A DNA stretch of 64,000 nucleotides, from positions 304,579,450-304,643,449 of the forward strand of contig NC_081408.1 of the NCBI RefSeq assembly GCF_030272615.1, read 5' to 3'. This stretch comes from Cryptomeria japonica (Eukaryota > Streptophyta > Pinopsida > Cupressales > Cupressaceae). The notes beneath the pieces were generated by a model. It was not told the DNA's origin. It did not search any database and saw nothing but the letters and a program-made list of their open reading frames with translations. Made by a program: the position numbers and the translations under genes. Positions 11,120-22,472 of the stretch are shown one piece after another. Numbering within the stretch: the first letter of the stretch is position 1; every line of letters begins with the position of its first letter.

Positions 11120-12186
11120 CTACCGTATAGAGATAGTTTCATCAACATTCAGATCTCTCTTGCTAATCCATTGTTTTGAAAATTCTTTCTTTACCTCATC
11201 TACCTTTTCTTTGCCTTTCAAACTGGATCCTTTATTGTTCGCCGATGAAGTCTTGCTTCTACAAAATTTGGCAATATGTCCAATTTTGTTACAAGCATAA
11301 CAAGTCACATTACTCCTTTGAATAGCCTTTCCATATTCTATGCCGGTTTGTGTTCTGCATTGATTAGATAGTTATCCATATCTTCCACAAACATAGCATT
11401 TCACATTCATTCTCCAATTTTCTAAATTATGTCCAACTTTGTTGCATTTGGAACATTAACTGGTGGGTGCATTAATATTCTGACTGTTTCTAAATCTACA
11501 TTGATTTGCTCTATGACCATATTTGTTACAATAGAAACATTTTCTATTAAACTTATAAGCATTAGGTTGTCTTATCGATTTGTTTTGTTCTGGATTGTTC
11601 GCAGTACCGAAACTTTCTCCAATCTCAAATCCAAGTCCATTGTATCTCCATTAGGTTTCTAACTTTTCAGCATGTCATCAAACTCCTCTGAACTTTTCTT
11701 GAAATTCCCTTTGTGTTGATTTGCAGTAGCCAGCTCATTTTCCAGAATTTCCTTTTGTCTCACAAGCTCAGTTTTATCATGTTGCATGTGAATCAGATTT
11801 GTCTTCAACATATCATTTTCATGACTAAGTCTTAGATTTTCATTTCCAGCATCATTGAGTCTCCTAGTCAAATCTTCTTCATTCTTCTTCTTGTCTTCAA
11901 TGTCTTTACATAACCTCATAGTCATATCTTGCATTTAATTCTTCATATTATTGTTTCCCTATCTCAATTTGTTTGCAAGTTCATTAAGAGTTTCTTTTTC
12001 ATCATCATCTTTCTGCATCTTCTCATGAAGTTATTTTCTTTTATTTTGTGCTATAACAAGGTTCTCCTGAAGTCCTTAAATGAATTCCTGTGCAATCCTC
12101 AGATTATCTTCAAGCTTGATATTCTTCACTTTCTCTACATCATAATCTACAAGAGCTCCTTCTAATTGTTTTCTTAAGTTCTCCAT
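11120..12186 (-). pseudogene. Gag-like coiled-coil/zinc-knuckle protein, unit 2
   Basis: This is colinear with 5291-6415. The ATG beside the primer site is lost, so MENLRKQLEG at 12186 is the first usable Met. Several nonsense codons and a frameshift near 11640 break it. The last knuckle (CYACNKIGHIAKFC) is intact, the third reads CYVCGRYG-stop, and the second has lost its final Cys (NLENW). The C-terminus SKQWISKRDLNVDETISIR is open here, whereas unit 1 has TAG at the Trp. The function is inferred to be nucleocapsid-like RNA binding. Confidence 0.72.
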
Positions 12187-12243
12187 TTGTACCGGTGTCA
12201 AAATCTTCCTCAAGCTTTTAGGATTTTAAAAATAGAGGACTAG

Positions 12244-12255
12244 GCTCTGGTACCA
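12244..12255 (-). other. Primer-binding site, unit 2
   Basis: On the minus strand this reads TGGTACCAGAGC, one base from the canonical initiator-Met-tRNA site, two bases after the end of LTR C. Confidence 0.8.
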
Positions 12256-12257
12256 AT

Positions 12258-13084
12258 TGTTAGAATCAATGATAGTCCCAAACACACTAAGAAGGGGGGG
12301 GGGGGGGGTTAATCATTGTCTAACCAGTTAGCAGAGTATTCAAACTTATTAAGAACTTTGTATCCCAAAACAGTGTATCGGTAAATAAGAGTTAATGCAG
12401 CAAATAAGAATAACTGAGACAACATAGATAACACACAATAACATAAGATATTTAATGAGGAAACCCAGTGTGGGAAAAACCTCGGTGGGATTTGTGACCC
12501 ACAATATTCACTCACTGGCCAATGAATATATATTACTTACAATGAGGGGCCTGCACATGCAGGAAGGCTAGTAGCCTATAGCTCACTCCTCAATCACAAT
12601 ACATAAGTCACACTGACTTACAAAATGGATTATCAAAATCCAATACAATGTACTGCTTTAGATTAGCATCAACTTTAGATTAGCATCAACTATGCCAGGT
12701 TCAATACCAGTTTAAGCTCAGTCTATTGCCAAAAACCTTCGCTATCAACTATATCACAAATATCATCCTTATACTTTTTTCTCTTTTTTCTTCACAATGA
12801 CCTATAAGATCTCATACATATATATGAGTCTTTTACAATATGTCATGTCGGCTTTTACAAAAGATAATTACAATATAAAATAATAAACAAAGTTTATTCC
12901 ATGTTAGCCTAAGTGTCGGTATGCATTATTGCCGCTGCCGGTGAAGTGCCTGTCGGTATATGTAGAAGTCTATTGTCGGTGCCGATAACTGCTAGTGGGT
13001 TGACAGATATTTGCCAATTAGTTGGCAGTTGGTTGCCATCAATGACAACATAAACTATTCTCATAAGAGTGTAGAATGCCAACA
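12258..13084 (-). repeat. LTR C (5' LTR of unit 2)
   Basis: This LTR aligns with LTRs A and B and is bounded on the right by the TSD ATGTG (13085-13089). It has a run of 15 G at 12294-12308, the conserved LTR block at about 12436-12510, and a small local duplication of TTTAGATTAGCATCAACT around 12657-12690. Confidence 0.93.
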
Positions 13085-13089
13085 ATGTG

Positions 13090-13980
13090 TTATTTCCAAT
13101 CTCGTCTATGGTGATTCATTACATAATATGTTATAGATATTGTGTTAATTGTTTGAGATAGTCTCATTTAATAACAATATGTGTGGTGTGTGTGTTAAAC
13201 AACTACCCAATCAATTACCTTCTAGTTCAAAAGGGTAGACGTAAGGCTTCCATATGGTCGGGTGTCACTGAACCCCCATTACATCCCATGGGTCTTCAGA
13301 GCATATTTGAGTGCATGCAAGAATCTAATAACCCTACAAAGGTTGCAAATTATCATTTTATACCTTACTAAAAATCTAAAATTCATGATGGTTGAGTCCT
13401 TATATGTAAAATATTTGTGAGCAAGAATAGTTATATAATGAATTACAATTCACCCAGGTGTGTGGTGTGAACCTTATCATTTGTTTTAGCATTTCTCGAC
13501 CTTGAATTTGAATGTGTATGACGTGTAGAAAAATTATCATGTTTTGGTTATATTCTAAAAACATGAAATTAGAAGCCATGACATTACATTCCTATAGAAA
13601 TAAACATGTAAATAGCTTAGTTGTAATTTAATTCTATTATTATGAATGCATGTTTGCAGGTGAAAATATTTATAGTTCTAATTAGTTTCCTTTTGAATGC
13701 CTTGTCATTTGCTTGTCATGGGTAGATTCATGCACATTTAGGAAATTTGACTTTGGGGTTTTATTTTGTTTTGAGATCTTTGAGAGTTTTTGGTCTAGCC
13801 AATAAGGATCCTATATATATGTTTCTCAAGTACTCTGTCCAATTCATTCTTGTATAGCACATAACACAATAAAACCATTATAAATTATGTGTGAAAAAAT
13901 GACTTATTATTCTAGACCTGCAAATTTGCCTAAATTTGCATTCTACATTTTGGACCCCAATATTTAAATTGCAAGTATGT
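13090..13980. other. Intergenic, nothing recognised
   Basis: The sequence is AT-rich with no coding signal I trust. The 62-codon frame at 13183 has no recognisable motif. Near 13905-13980 the sequence begins to resemble the degenerate 77-bp repeat that follows. Confidence 0.5.
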
Positions 13981-14770
13981 TGGAATTCAAACTTTGAGTT
14001 TCATATTGCATGTTACATATTGCAATCAAACTTCAAAATTTGAATTGAAAGCCTATTGGAGTTCAAACTTTAGTCACATTTTGCAAGCATCAAATATGCA
14101 TTCAAACCCCAAAGTCTAAAGGTTATGTTCATCAAGGTTCAAAATTTGAGTTTCATTTTACAAGTTCCAAAAATCCAAACAAACCCCAAATTATTAAGCC
14201 TCCACACTCATTAGGTCTTTGCCACACATGACAGTTCACATAGGCATGTAAAGCAGAACGAGATGTGTAGACAAAATATTAGCTACTATGGTGGCAGTGT
14301 GATCATTACATGTCAAATCTTTTTTTAAGATTTATATTAATCATATCACCACACCTATCAAATGCAAACCTAGAGAGTCCATAATAAAATCAAAAAATTA
14401 TTAATGCTATTACATACAATATCTCTTTATCAATGATTTAGTTTTGAAGTGTAAGTTTTCTAGGGTTCAAAGTTTGAGTTCTATTTTCCATGTTGCAAGT
14501 ACAAAATTATAATATTAAGTTTAAGTGTAAATATATTATAGTTTATACTTTGAGTTGTGTTTTTCTTGTTGGAAAGATGCAATTAGACCCCAAATTTTGA
14601 AGTGCAATTTTTCCAAGGTTCAAAATTTGAGTCACATTTTACATGTTGCAAAGATGTAATCAATCTCCAAAGTGCAAAGTGTAAGTCCATCGAGGGTTAG
14701 GCTTTGAGTTGCATTTTGTATGTTGTAAATATGGAATTAAAATCTAAAGGTTGAGGTGCATGCCTAGGTC
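13981..14770. repeat. Degenerate 77-bp tandem repeat in two blocks
   Basis: Units begin near 13981, 14058, 14136, 14463, 14540, 14618 and 14695, so the spacing is 77 or 78 except for one gap. Each unit follows the pattern GGTTCAAAATTTGAGT, CATTTTGCATGTTGCAAA, then AATCAAACCCCAAA and a GTGCA-containing tail. Units are strongly diverged. About 260 bp of unrelated sequence (14204-14462) separates a block of three from a block of four and may be an insertion. Confidence 0.72.
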
Positions 14771-14966
14771 AATAAAATATCAATTGCATATTTGAGGATG
14801 CCTTTAGATCTCCAAGTCCTAAGGGGAAGGTGGGGAGCTTGGTCTTTATTTGACACTTTTCTCTTGTCTAAGTTGCGCCTAGACCTTATGATTCTAAAAT
14901 TGAATTGTAGGATTTGTGTATCGCTATGGAAATGGTTGGGGATACTAAGGTACTTAGTAACCTTGA

Positions 14967-15944
14967 TGTAATTGTGGGAAAATGATTAGTGATAGATCAA
15001 GAGGAAAACTAACCCTTTCCCTCAAAGAGAGATTGAATTCTTAATGAATTAAGAATGTTGAGATCTGAATATGGCATGAAGTTGTGCACCTGGATTTGGT
15101 AGTAAAATGTTGAGAAGAATTCACCCTGCAAATTTGACAAAAAGTTATCCGGACCATGGCAGGAATGTACACGGTCCTTTGAGAAAACTGTGAAATGAAA
15201 AGGGTTTTTCTGCCTCTGCAAATAAAGCCCGAATCTTGAAAGTACAGCTACACACCTGCAACCTACACACAGAAGAGAGGGAAATGTGTTGGGATTGGGG
15301 GTTTTCCTTTAGGTCAAACCCTAGTTTTGGAGTTAACCAAGTAATGAAAGAAAGTACTTGCAAGTAGATGTAAATGAAAGACTGAATTGTAAATCACCTC
15401 AAGGGAGGTTGTAGTAGCAATGTTGATAGAAATGCGTGTATGGAATTGTATGTTGAAATCAATCTCCTCTTCAATGGTTGAATCCTTGAATTGAATGCAA
15501 CACTATCCTTGAAGGGAGACTTGAAAATGCTCAATGCTGGAAAAGAATAGTTGAATGCTCTTGATTGCTTATGACCTTATCAAAATTCCACCTATTGAAC
15601 TTATGCAAATGAGAGAGCAAATGCCCCCTTAAATACATGTTTGAAGGATTTAAATTTCATCACGGACCGACATCAGGGAGATTTCCCTCTCACTGCACAA
15701 CCCACAATGCATGTTCTAGGAAGCACCTGCCCCAAAATAGGGCAGGGACAGGGGTGCCACACCCTTATCCTACCCCTTTCTCTAGGGAAGAGTGCAAATA
15801 GAGTGATGCAGAGGCCAAGGAAGAAGCTATTTTCGCAATCCGAGCACTCTCTGATCTCTGATCAGGCTAGAGGAATCGATTTTGCATGCGTAAGGACCCC
15901 AATACAATCGTAAATTGCTAAGGTCGCAATTTTATGACACTACA
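14967..15944 (-). repeat. 3' LTR of the Gypsy-type element
   Basis: This 978-bp copy matches 21295-22467 but lacks about 190 bp present there (roughly 21352-21585, beginning GAGAGTTTCACTATTG). The TSD CTTGA lies immediately to its left. The ORFs in this LTR and in its partner are shared noncoding translations. Confidence 0.9.
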
Positions 15945-16737
15945 TTTATCCCAGACTTTAGCGGGAGTATAAGTGTATGCCAATACTGCTGGTAAAGTAC
16001 AAGGAAACAAGATTGAAAGACTTTCACCATGTCAAGGAGGCAAGATGCACCAAGCCCCCTATGGAATTAGGATCTTACGTCTTCTATTGACAAAGTAAAA
16101 GGGAAGATCGAAAAGGGGAGAACCATGACTACAAGTAGAAAATTTCCCTTCACTATGAGTCATGAAAGCAAGGATACAAAAGATTACAAAGCAAAGCAAA
16201 GTTCACTAAGTAATTCTAAGTATCATAAGAAGGAAAGTATGAGCGGAGTGTATGCCCCCACATTAAAATGATTGCACGTGCCTTATCGGGAGCGATTTCT
16301 ATAAGGTAGGATACACCCAAGAGAAAGAGAAGAGAGGGAGCATGTTATCGCAAGGATTTAGCCCCCAATCAAGGTATAAACCCAAGGATAATGAATACAA
16401 AACATGAGGTAGTGTCGCTTTCCTTGGGGTCAGTATGTTGTATGATAACTCATGTATATCATGTATGTATATGTATATAATAATCTTCATTCCCCAAAGA
16501 AGGACACTACCTTAGAAGAAAGGGAAGAGAGGATGTCTTTTGAGTCAGCATGAAAGAGACCACGAGAAGATCTCAATGCTTTGCATCATCCCCAAGTAGA
16601 CATTAAGGGAATAATAGAAGAATAAGGATACACATAGAAGAATGGCCACAAAAGAGAAAGAAAGGAGAGAAAGATCTACAGTGCTAATATTGCTAATCTA
16701 GCACAACATCTACTTCCTGATCTTGCTGATCACTATT
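15945..16737 (-). other. 3' internal noncoding region
   Basis: This region lies between the last coding remnant and the 3' LTR. It is rich in AAGGAAAG/GAGAAAG purine stretches on the plus strand, and I see no motif of pol. The element's polypurine tract should lie at its left edge (AAAGTCTGGGATAAA on the minus strand, abutting the LTR). Confidence 0.55.
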
Positions 16738-18147
16738 TCAAGAAGGTGAGCAACATGCCAGAGGAGCAACATCGAGCACAACAGATGGAGCTATCACAAG
16801 ATCCAAACAAGGACTATGCTCATGTTGTAAGTCACTTTGTTCGATTCTAGGAGCTAGGATTAAAGTTTGTGAAAACTCATCTGATAAATGTTTGTCCATA
16901 TCAACATACTCATACTCACTATCATAAGCATTAGGAGTTATATTACCATTATGAATAATATTTTCACCCATTTCTTCATCAAAGTTTAAAGAAAGAGGAG
17001 CAAGAACACAAATAGGAGTAAAACCATCACATGTTTTATGCAACTTATGATTTGGAGATGTTGGTTGAACATCTTGCTTAGGAGAAAAGGGAATCATGTC
17101 AACTGTTGGAGTCTGAGGAGATTGAGTATTTTGAGGAATACCTTCACAAGCTCAAACACACCGCCTTCGTTGGTGTTCTCTCACACAATGATTCCATTGA
17201 GTCTTAGTGGAAGGTTGAGAAGGAGGAGGAACACTTGAAGAAGTAGGAATGGTGTTCCCCTAAATATCGGAAGGTTTAGGTTGAGGTCTTTTTGGTTGAA
17301 CAATAGGAGAAGAAAGCCTCTTCTCTCGATAAAAGGAAGGAGGTGGAACTGCACCATACAAAGGAGGAATATTAGGTGTAGGGAGGAGACCAAGTCCATC
17401 ATGGGGAGGAGGGATAGGTCTAACCTTAGGAAGAATAATGTGGTTCTCCTTAAGAGATGGTAAAGTCACATCCATAGGATTAGGTGGACAATTTTCCGTA
17501 GGAGGAAGATTAGTTCTATCTGAGAGGGGAAGAACCTCATCTTGAAGAATAATAGGAATGTTAAGTGTTGGTGATCTAGGATGACTTAAGGATAAGATCA
17601 TATGATTCTTCTATTTTTGATAAGATTGAAACAGAGAATCTCTCCTTGATGGAAGAGATTGAAATTGTTTAGGCCAAAAGAGATCAATAGGAATACCAGG
17701 GCTTCTTTTGGATGGACAAAATAAGCTATGGTTCACAGTTATTATTTCTCCATTGTGAGGAAATTTAAGACACTTGTGGATTGGAGAATCAATATCCTTC
17801 ATAGAAGATAGCCAAGGATAGCCCAACTTCACACAGAATTTCTCAGAAGAAGGTATGATAACAAAGTCAACATCCATGGATTTAGCATGAACCTCAATAG
17901 GAAGAGTGATAGAACCAATGGTAGGAAAAGAGAAGCCATCAAATAACTTCACAGCTACATTAGAAGCATCATATAGTGGTTTATGCAATCGTAAAGTGAA
18001 AAGATTCTCTTTAGTTATGACATTAACCATGCAAGAGGGATCAATCAGGGCACCATGACAAGGGATATCCTTAACCTTTGCAATTATGTATAAAGGGCCA
18101 TCGGGTGCTCTAATGGTCTCACTAGGGTCAAATATAATACAAGGATA
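16738..18147 (-). pseudogene. Retropepsin-like domain and Pro-rich tail
   Basis: This frame starts near 18147 after a one-base shift from the gag frame. It reads CIIFDPSETIRAPDGPLY, then ALIDPSCMVNVITKE and KLGYPWLSSMKDIDSPIH. The latter parts match the flap and the LGRPW-type C-terminal region of plant Gypsy proteases. The catalytic box is DPSC in place of D-S/T-G, so activity is doubtful. Downstream are Pro-rich stretches (VRPIPPPHDGLGLLPTP) and an acidic terminus ending at 16738. Stops interrupt at about 17608, 17260 and 17150. There is no RT after it. The domain would mature Gag if functional. Confidence 0.7.
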
Positions 18148-20180
18148 CTAGGAAAATCTTGTGTTTCTACCATATTAACCAAATTTGGAGCCATACATAT
18201 GAATGTTTTAGAAGAGAGAGAATTAGGCACAATCTCAATAACGTTAGAGGTATGAGATGGAAAGGGATCAGTGAAAATCTTAAGATTTTGATTAGGAGGA
18301 GCTACTAATTTATTCCCTTTATCATTCACACTTGCCACATATATAGTATTATTATCAATCAAGTCTTGAATCTTGTTTTTCAATGCAAAACATTTCTTAT
18401 TATCATGACCAGGTTGGTGATGAAATTGGCAAAAGGAATTGTTATCAAAATGAGGAGATGCAAGTTTGGAAGGATCAACTTGTTTTATAGGAGTAAGTTT
18501 GATAACATTTCTTTTTAATAACTGAGACATGATACTATGCAAATATTCATTCAAAGGAGTAAATTGTCTTTCTCTTCGAAATTTTTTAGAAATAGGAGGC
18601 ACACCTGTTGTAGCATTCACATGGGTTTTGTTGATTGGATCATTGAACTTGATGAAGCTCTTTGTTGGTTTGAACTTCACAAACGGTTGTTGAACACTCT
18701 CCCCCTTATCACTCGAAGACATAGGAGTGGATTACTCCATTTGACTCACAACCATTGGATAATTGTGGAGTGTTGTGCACAACTGCGGAAAGGAAGTAAA
18801 CTCAGACAAAAGAAGCTTTTCCCTAATATCTTTTTGTAAATTATAAATGAAAATTCTTTGAATATCATTATCAGGCACATGAAAAGAAATTTGAGCACAC
18901 AAATGCTTATATCTACCAATGAAATCAATCACTTTCTCTTTAACACCTTGTTTACAATGCATTAAATTGGTCAAAGTGATTTTAGGACCAATGTTGTTTT
19001 GAAATTGTTGGATGAAAGCATTTGCTAGTTGTTGAAAGGAAGTGATAGAATAAGAAGACAAAGAGCAATATCATTCTAAAGGTTGATCTCTTAGTGTTCT
19101 TGTAAACAAATTTGCAAGCAATAGTTGATCATAAGAAAAATCAGTACACAAGGTTTGAAATGTTTTGACATGCGTAAGAGGATCACCTTTTCCATTATAG
19201 AGTTCCAATTGAGGGATCTCAAAATGTTTAGGTGGCACAACTTTAACAATATCAAGAGAAAGTGGGCTCGCACCATCAAAGGTGGGCACACTAAACTTGG
19301 ATTGACTCATAGAAGCAATTTGTTGTTGTAAGGAAGACACAGTTTGAGCAAGATTGTTAATTGTAATTTTGGTAGAAGAATTGATGTTAGATATAGCTGA
19401 TTGAGAAGGTGGTGTGATGTTGTTGAAAGAAGGCTTGGACTACGAATAAGGTGGTGGGACACTATGATAAGTAAGCATTGGTGATTATTGGGTAGGAAAA
19501 GGGACTCTTAAAGGAGGAATAAAGTTGTTGAAGGAATTGCCCCCTTGTGTCACACTGATTGGTTGATGAATAGTAGGAATACTCATGGAAGATATAGGTA
19601 ATGATGGAGGATTAAATGAAGAAGAGGGATTTTCCCCATGACCTATTGTTGTAGGAATGACATCTTGAGTTGAAGTAGCCATGATGTTGGATGGGAAAGC
19701 AGGAATACTAGTCATAGGATTGGTCAAAGGAATAGAGGAATTGATTTGTGTTGAAGGTTGTGAGTAACCTAGGGTTTCAGCACAACTCTAGATAGGCATG
19801 ACATTAGAATCAACAATATGTGCAATGCCATGCAATATATCAATTTCATTCTTATCACTTTGAAATATGCATTTAAGACCTTCAATTAATGGAAGAGATT
19901 CACTATTAGGGTATTCTTGGGAAATCCATTGTTGAAAGCTATCAAATTGATTACCCAATGTAGAAAGTTGATCTAAAGAAACCCTAGTTAAAGCTTCTTC
20001 TTCATCATGAGATCCATCAATAGGCACATGATTAGGATGGGAAGAATTAGCATGATCCTCATTAAAGAAGTCACCCAAATTAGGCTCCATCTCCTCGATA
20101 ATTAAACCTTGGGAAGCCTTAATTCTAATGCTTCGTCTAACGGGGATAGGATAGGTAGGACTAATAGTGGTAAAACTCAT
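18084..20180 (-). pseudogene. Gypsy Gag polyprotein (capsid plus zinc knuckle)
   Basis: A single frame of about 700 codons starts MSFTTISPTYPIPVRRSI at 20180. It has an acidic N-terminus, a Pro/Ser/Thr-rich spacer, then a typical Gypsy capsid: FEIPQLELYNGKGDPLTHVK, LTRTL-like helix, FQQLANAFIQQFQNNIG, and KEKVIDFIGRYKHLCAQI. A knuckle-like FCQFHHQPGHDNKKCFALK follows, as in plant Gypsy Gag. Capsids package element RNA. Stops at 19788, 19485, about 19440, 19071 (probably a former Trp) and about 18730, with a frameshift near 18148 into the protease frame, make this copy inactive. The capsid order and spacing make the family assignment firm. Confidence 0.85.
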
Positions 20181-21279
20181 TCACTAGAGGGAAAATTTGA
20201 AATTTTAATTGCGGAATAAAGCTTGCAAAAATTGAGTAATGCAAAATTTAAGAAAATAATGATTACACAATTTGAACTTTGTTGGAGGAAGGGAATCACA
20301 CAATTTCCAAAATGAAAGGAAATTGGAATTTAAAAAATAAGGCCAAGGGAAGACCACTTAATTTTAAAATCAAAATTTTTAAAATTAGGGCAGACAATAA
20401 TTAACCTCTTAATTTTAAAAATTTTCTTGAAAGTTGAAATGTTGAATTTTGAAGGTATTTCCAATTCTAGAGGGTTCAAAAATTGAAAAAATCAGCCAAT
20501 CTTCTAGATTTAGGCTATTAAATACAGTCTCCCAAAATTTTGGAAAAAAAGTCGAGGACCGTGGCAGGAACGCACATGGTCCGACCAACTTTTTTCAAAA
20601 TTTTTAGGGATGGATATTACGAAGATTTTAAAGCTAACCCCCAAAAAATGGTGAATTTTACGATCTCTAGATGGGCGAAATGAAGACACAAATTTGAAAA
20701 TAGGACCTTATTAGGGTTTTGAAGAAAAAGAGGAATTGAAGTGCAATTTTGAAAAGGGTCAAACCTAATGGATAGGGACACTTTGGAAAATGTTTAAGAA
20801 TCTGAATGTAAATGGAATTGATTTGAAATTCACACAAAATCTAATTAATTTTAAAAATTAGGGTTTGATGACCTAAGCACTTAGTTTTGAATTTTGAATT
20901 TTGGGAAAAAGGGGGAAATTGAAAATTTGGATTATAGAACTGAAAAACAAATCTCAGAACAATCAGAAATCTGAAAATTAAAGGGAAATCCATTTTTTTG
21001 CACAAGTTCAATATAATTTTTGAAAATTAGGGTTTGAACAAGTAACCTCTTAATTTTGTAAATTTTAATTGCAAATTGAACAAGACAATGAGGAAATTGA
21101 ATTTGACAAACAAAGCAATTTTCAGATCTAAGATAACCACAAGCAATTTTTACAAACCACAAGTTCAATTTTAATTGTAAAAACTAGGGGTTTTAATGAT
21201 TTAACCACTATGTTTGCAGAAAATTTAAACTTGTAAATGAAAAATATGAAATTTTGTTCAAAGGAAAGCATGCAAGATG
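20181..21279 (-). other. 5' leader of the Gypsy-type element
   Basis: About 1.1 kb between primer site and gag, AT-rich with repeated AAATTTTAATT and AATTTTTAAAATTAGGG words. I see no gene in it. It would be the untranslated leader, where packaging signals usually lie. Confidence 0.55.
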
Positions 21280-21291
21280 TCGGGTTCACCA
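21280..21291 (-). other. Primer-binding site of the Gypsy-type element
   Basis: On the minus strand this reads TGGTGAACCCGA, three bases after the LTR end CATTACA. The same TTTTGGTGAAC start follows the 5' LTR of the second Gypsy element (43701). I do not assign the tRNA. Confidence 0.65.
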
Positions 21292-21294
21292 AAA

Positions 21295-22467
21295 TGTAAT
21301 GGTGGGAAAATGATGAGTGATAGATCAAGAGGAAAACTAACCCTTTCCCTCAAAGAGAGATGAGAGTTTCACTATTGATTATCCTTCAAGCACTTTTCAC
21401 CATTACATTAGGAAGATAAGGGATAATTCACTAGATTCAATCTCCACACAAAGATGATAGATTGAATTTTGAATGAATTAAGAATGTTAGGATGATCTCT
21501 TCTTCCTTTGTTTGATTTGGAAAGAAATTGATTGAATTGTGTAGTGCAAAAGTGACAAAGAATCAATTATAACTTGAGATCCAAATATGGGATGAAGCTG
21601 TGCACTTGGATTTGGTAGTAAAATGTCGAGACGAAGTTGCCCTGCAAATTTGACAAAAAGTTGTCAGGACTGTGGCAGGAATGTACACAATCCTTCGAAA
21701 AAACCATGAAACGAAAAGGGTTTTTCCACCTCTGCAAATAAAGCCTGAATCTAAAAGTAGATTTGTGCACTTGGAACCTACACACAGAAGAGAGGGAAAT
21801 GTGTTGGGATTGGGGGTTTTCCTTTAGGTCAAACCCCAGTTTTGGAGTTAACCAAGTAATGAAAGAAAGTACTTGCAAGTAGATGTAAATGAAAGATTGA
21901 ATTATAAATCACCTCAAGGGAGGTTGTAGTAGCAATGATGATAGAAATGTTTGTATGGAATTGTATGTTGAAATCAATCTCTTCTTCAATGGTTGAATCC
22001 TTGACTTGAATGCAACATCTAGCCTTGAAGGGAGACTTGAGAATGCTCAATGCTAGAAAAGAATGCTTGAATGCTTGAATGCTCTTGATCGCTTATGACC
22101 TTATCGAAATTCCACCTATTGAACTTAAGCAAATGAGAGAGAGAATTCCCCCTTAAATACATGTTTGAAGGATTTAAATTTTGTCATGGGCCGACATTGG
22201 GGATATTTCTCGCTCATAGCACAACCCACAATGCATGCTCTAGGAAGAACCTGCCCCAAAATAGGGCAGAGATAGGGGCGCCACCCCCTGTCCTACCCCT
22301 TTCTCCAGGGCAGAGTGTTGACAGAGTGATGTAGAGGCCAAGGAAGAAGGTTTTTTCACAAGCTGAGCACTCTTCGGTCTTCGATCGGGCTAGAGGATTC
22401 GAGTTCACATGCGTTTGGACCCTAATGCAGTTGTAAACTACTAGGGTCACAATTTTATGACACTAGA
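21295..22467 (-). repeat. 5' LTR of the Gypsy-type element
   Basis: This 1173-bp LTR is the longer copy of the pair. The right edge reads CACTAGA where the other LTR reads CACTACA, a single change in the terminal TG. TSD CTTGA follows at 22468-22472. Confidence 0.9.
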
Positions 22468-22472
22468 CTTGA

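Larger units (their letters stand above)
601..13084 (-). mobile_element. Compound LTR-internal-LTR-internal-LTR retrotransposon without pol
   Basis: Three closely similar LTRs (601-1387, 6430-7237, 12258-13084) alternate with two colinear internal regions of about 5.04 and 5.02 kb, all reading on the minus strand. ATGTG occurs just outside both ends (596-600 and 13085-13089) but not around the middle LTR, so the block occupies one target site. Each LTR starts TGTTGGCATT (or close to it) and ends TCTAACA. A primer site for initiator Met-tRNA follows each 5' LTR, and a purine tract precedes each 3' LTR. Each internal region encodes a coiled-coil, CCHC zinc-knuckle Gag-like protein and a large second protein. 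I find no protease, integrase, reverse transcriptase or RNase H, so the unit is non-autonomous. Unequal recombination between LTRs, or integration of a dimeric cDNA, would both give this structure. Confidence 0.92.
14967..22467 (-). mobile_element. Gypsy-type LTR retrotransposon with gag and protease only
   Basis: The LTRs at 14967-15944 and 21295-22467 bracket 5.35 kb of internal sequence. CTTGA precedes (14962-14966) and follows (22468-22472) the element, a clean 5-bp TSD. On the minus strand the LTR begins TGTAGTGTCATAAAATTG (TCTAGTG in the 5' copy) and ends CATTACA. The primer site TGGTGAACCCGA follows. Order: Gag, CCHC-like knuckle, retropepsin-like domain, then Pro-rich tracts. I see no reverse transcriptase, RNase H or integrase, and too little space is left for them. 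This resembles the gag-only terminal-repeat elements described in plants, plus a protease. Confidence 0.9.

Noticed and set aside
13981-14770. CRISPR-like array
   Set aside because: Units are diverged and contiguous with no identical repeats or unique spacers, and the sequence is clearly from a plant nucleus.
15009-15363. Small minus-strand frames with a counterpart at 21567-21878
   Set aside because: They repeat only because both lie in the LTRs of the Gypsy-type element; indels break the supposed proteins.
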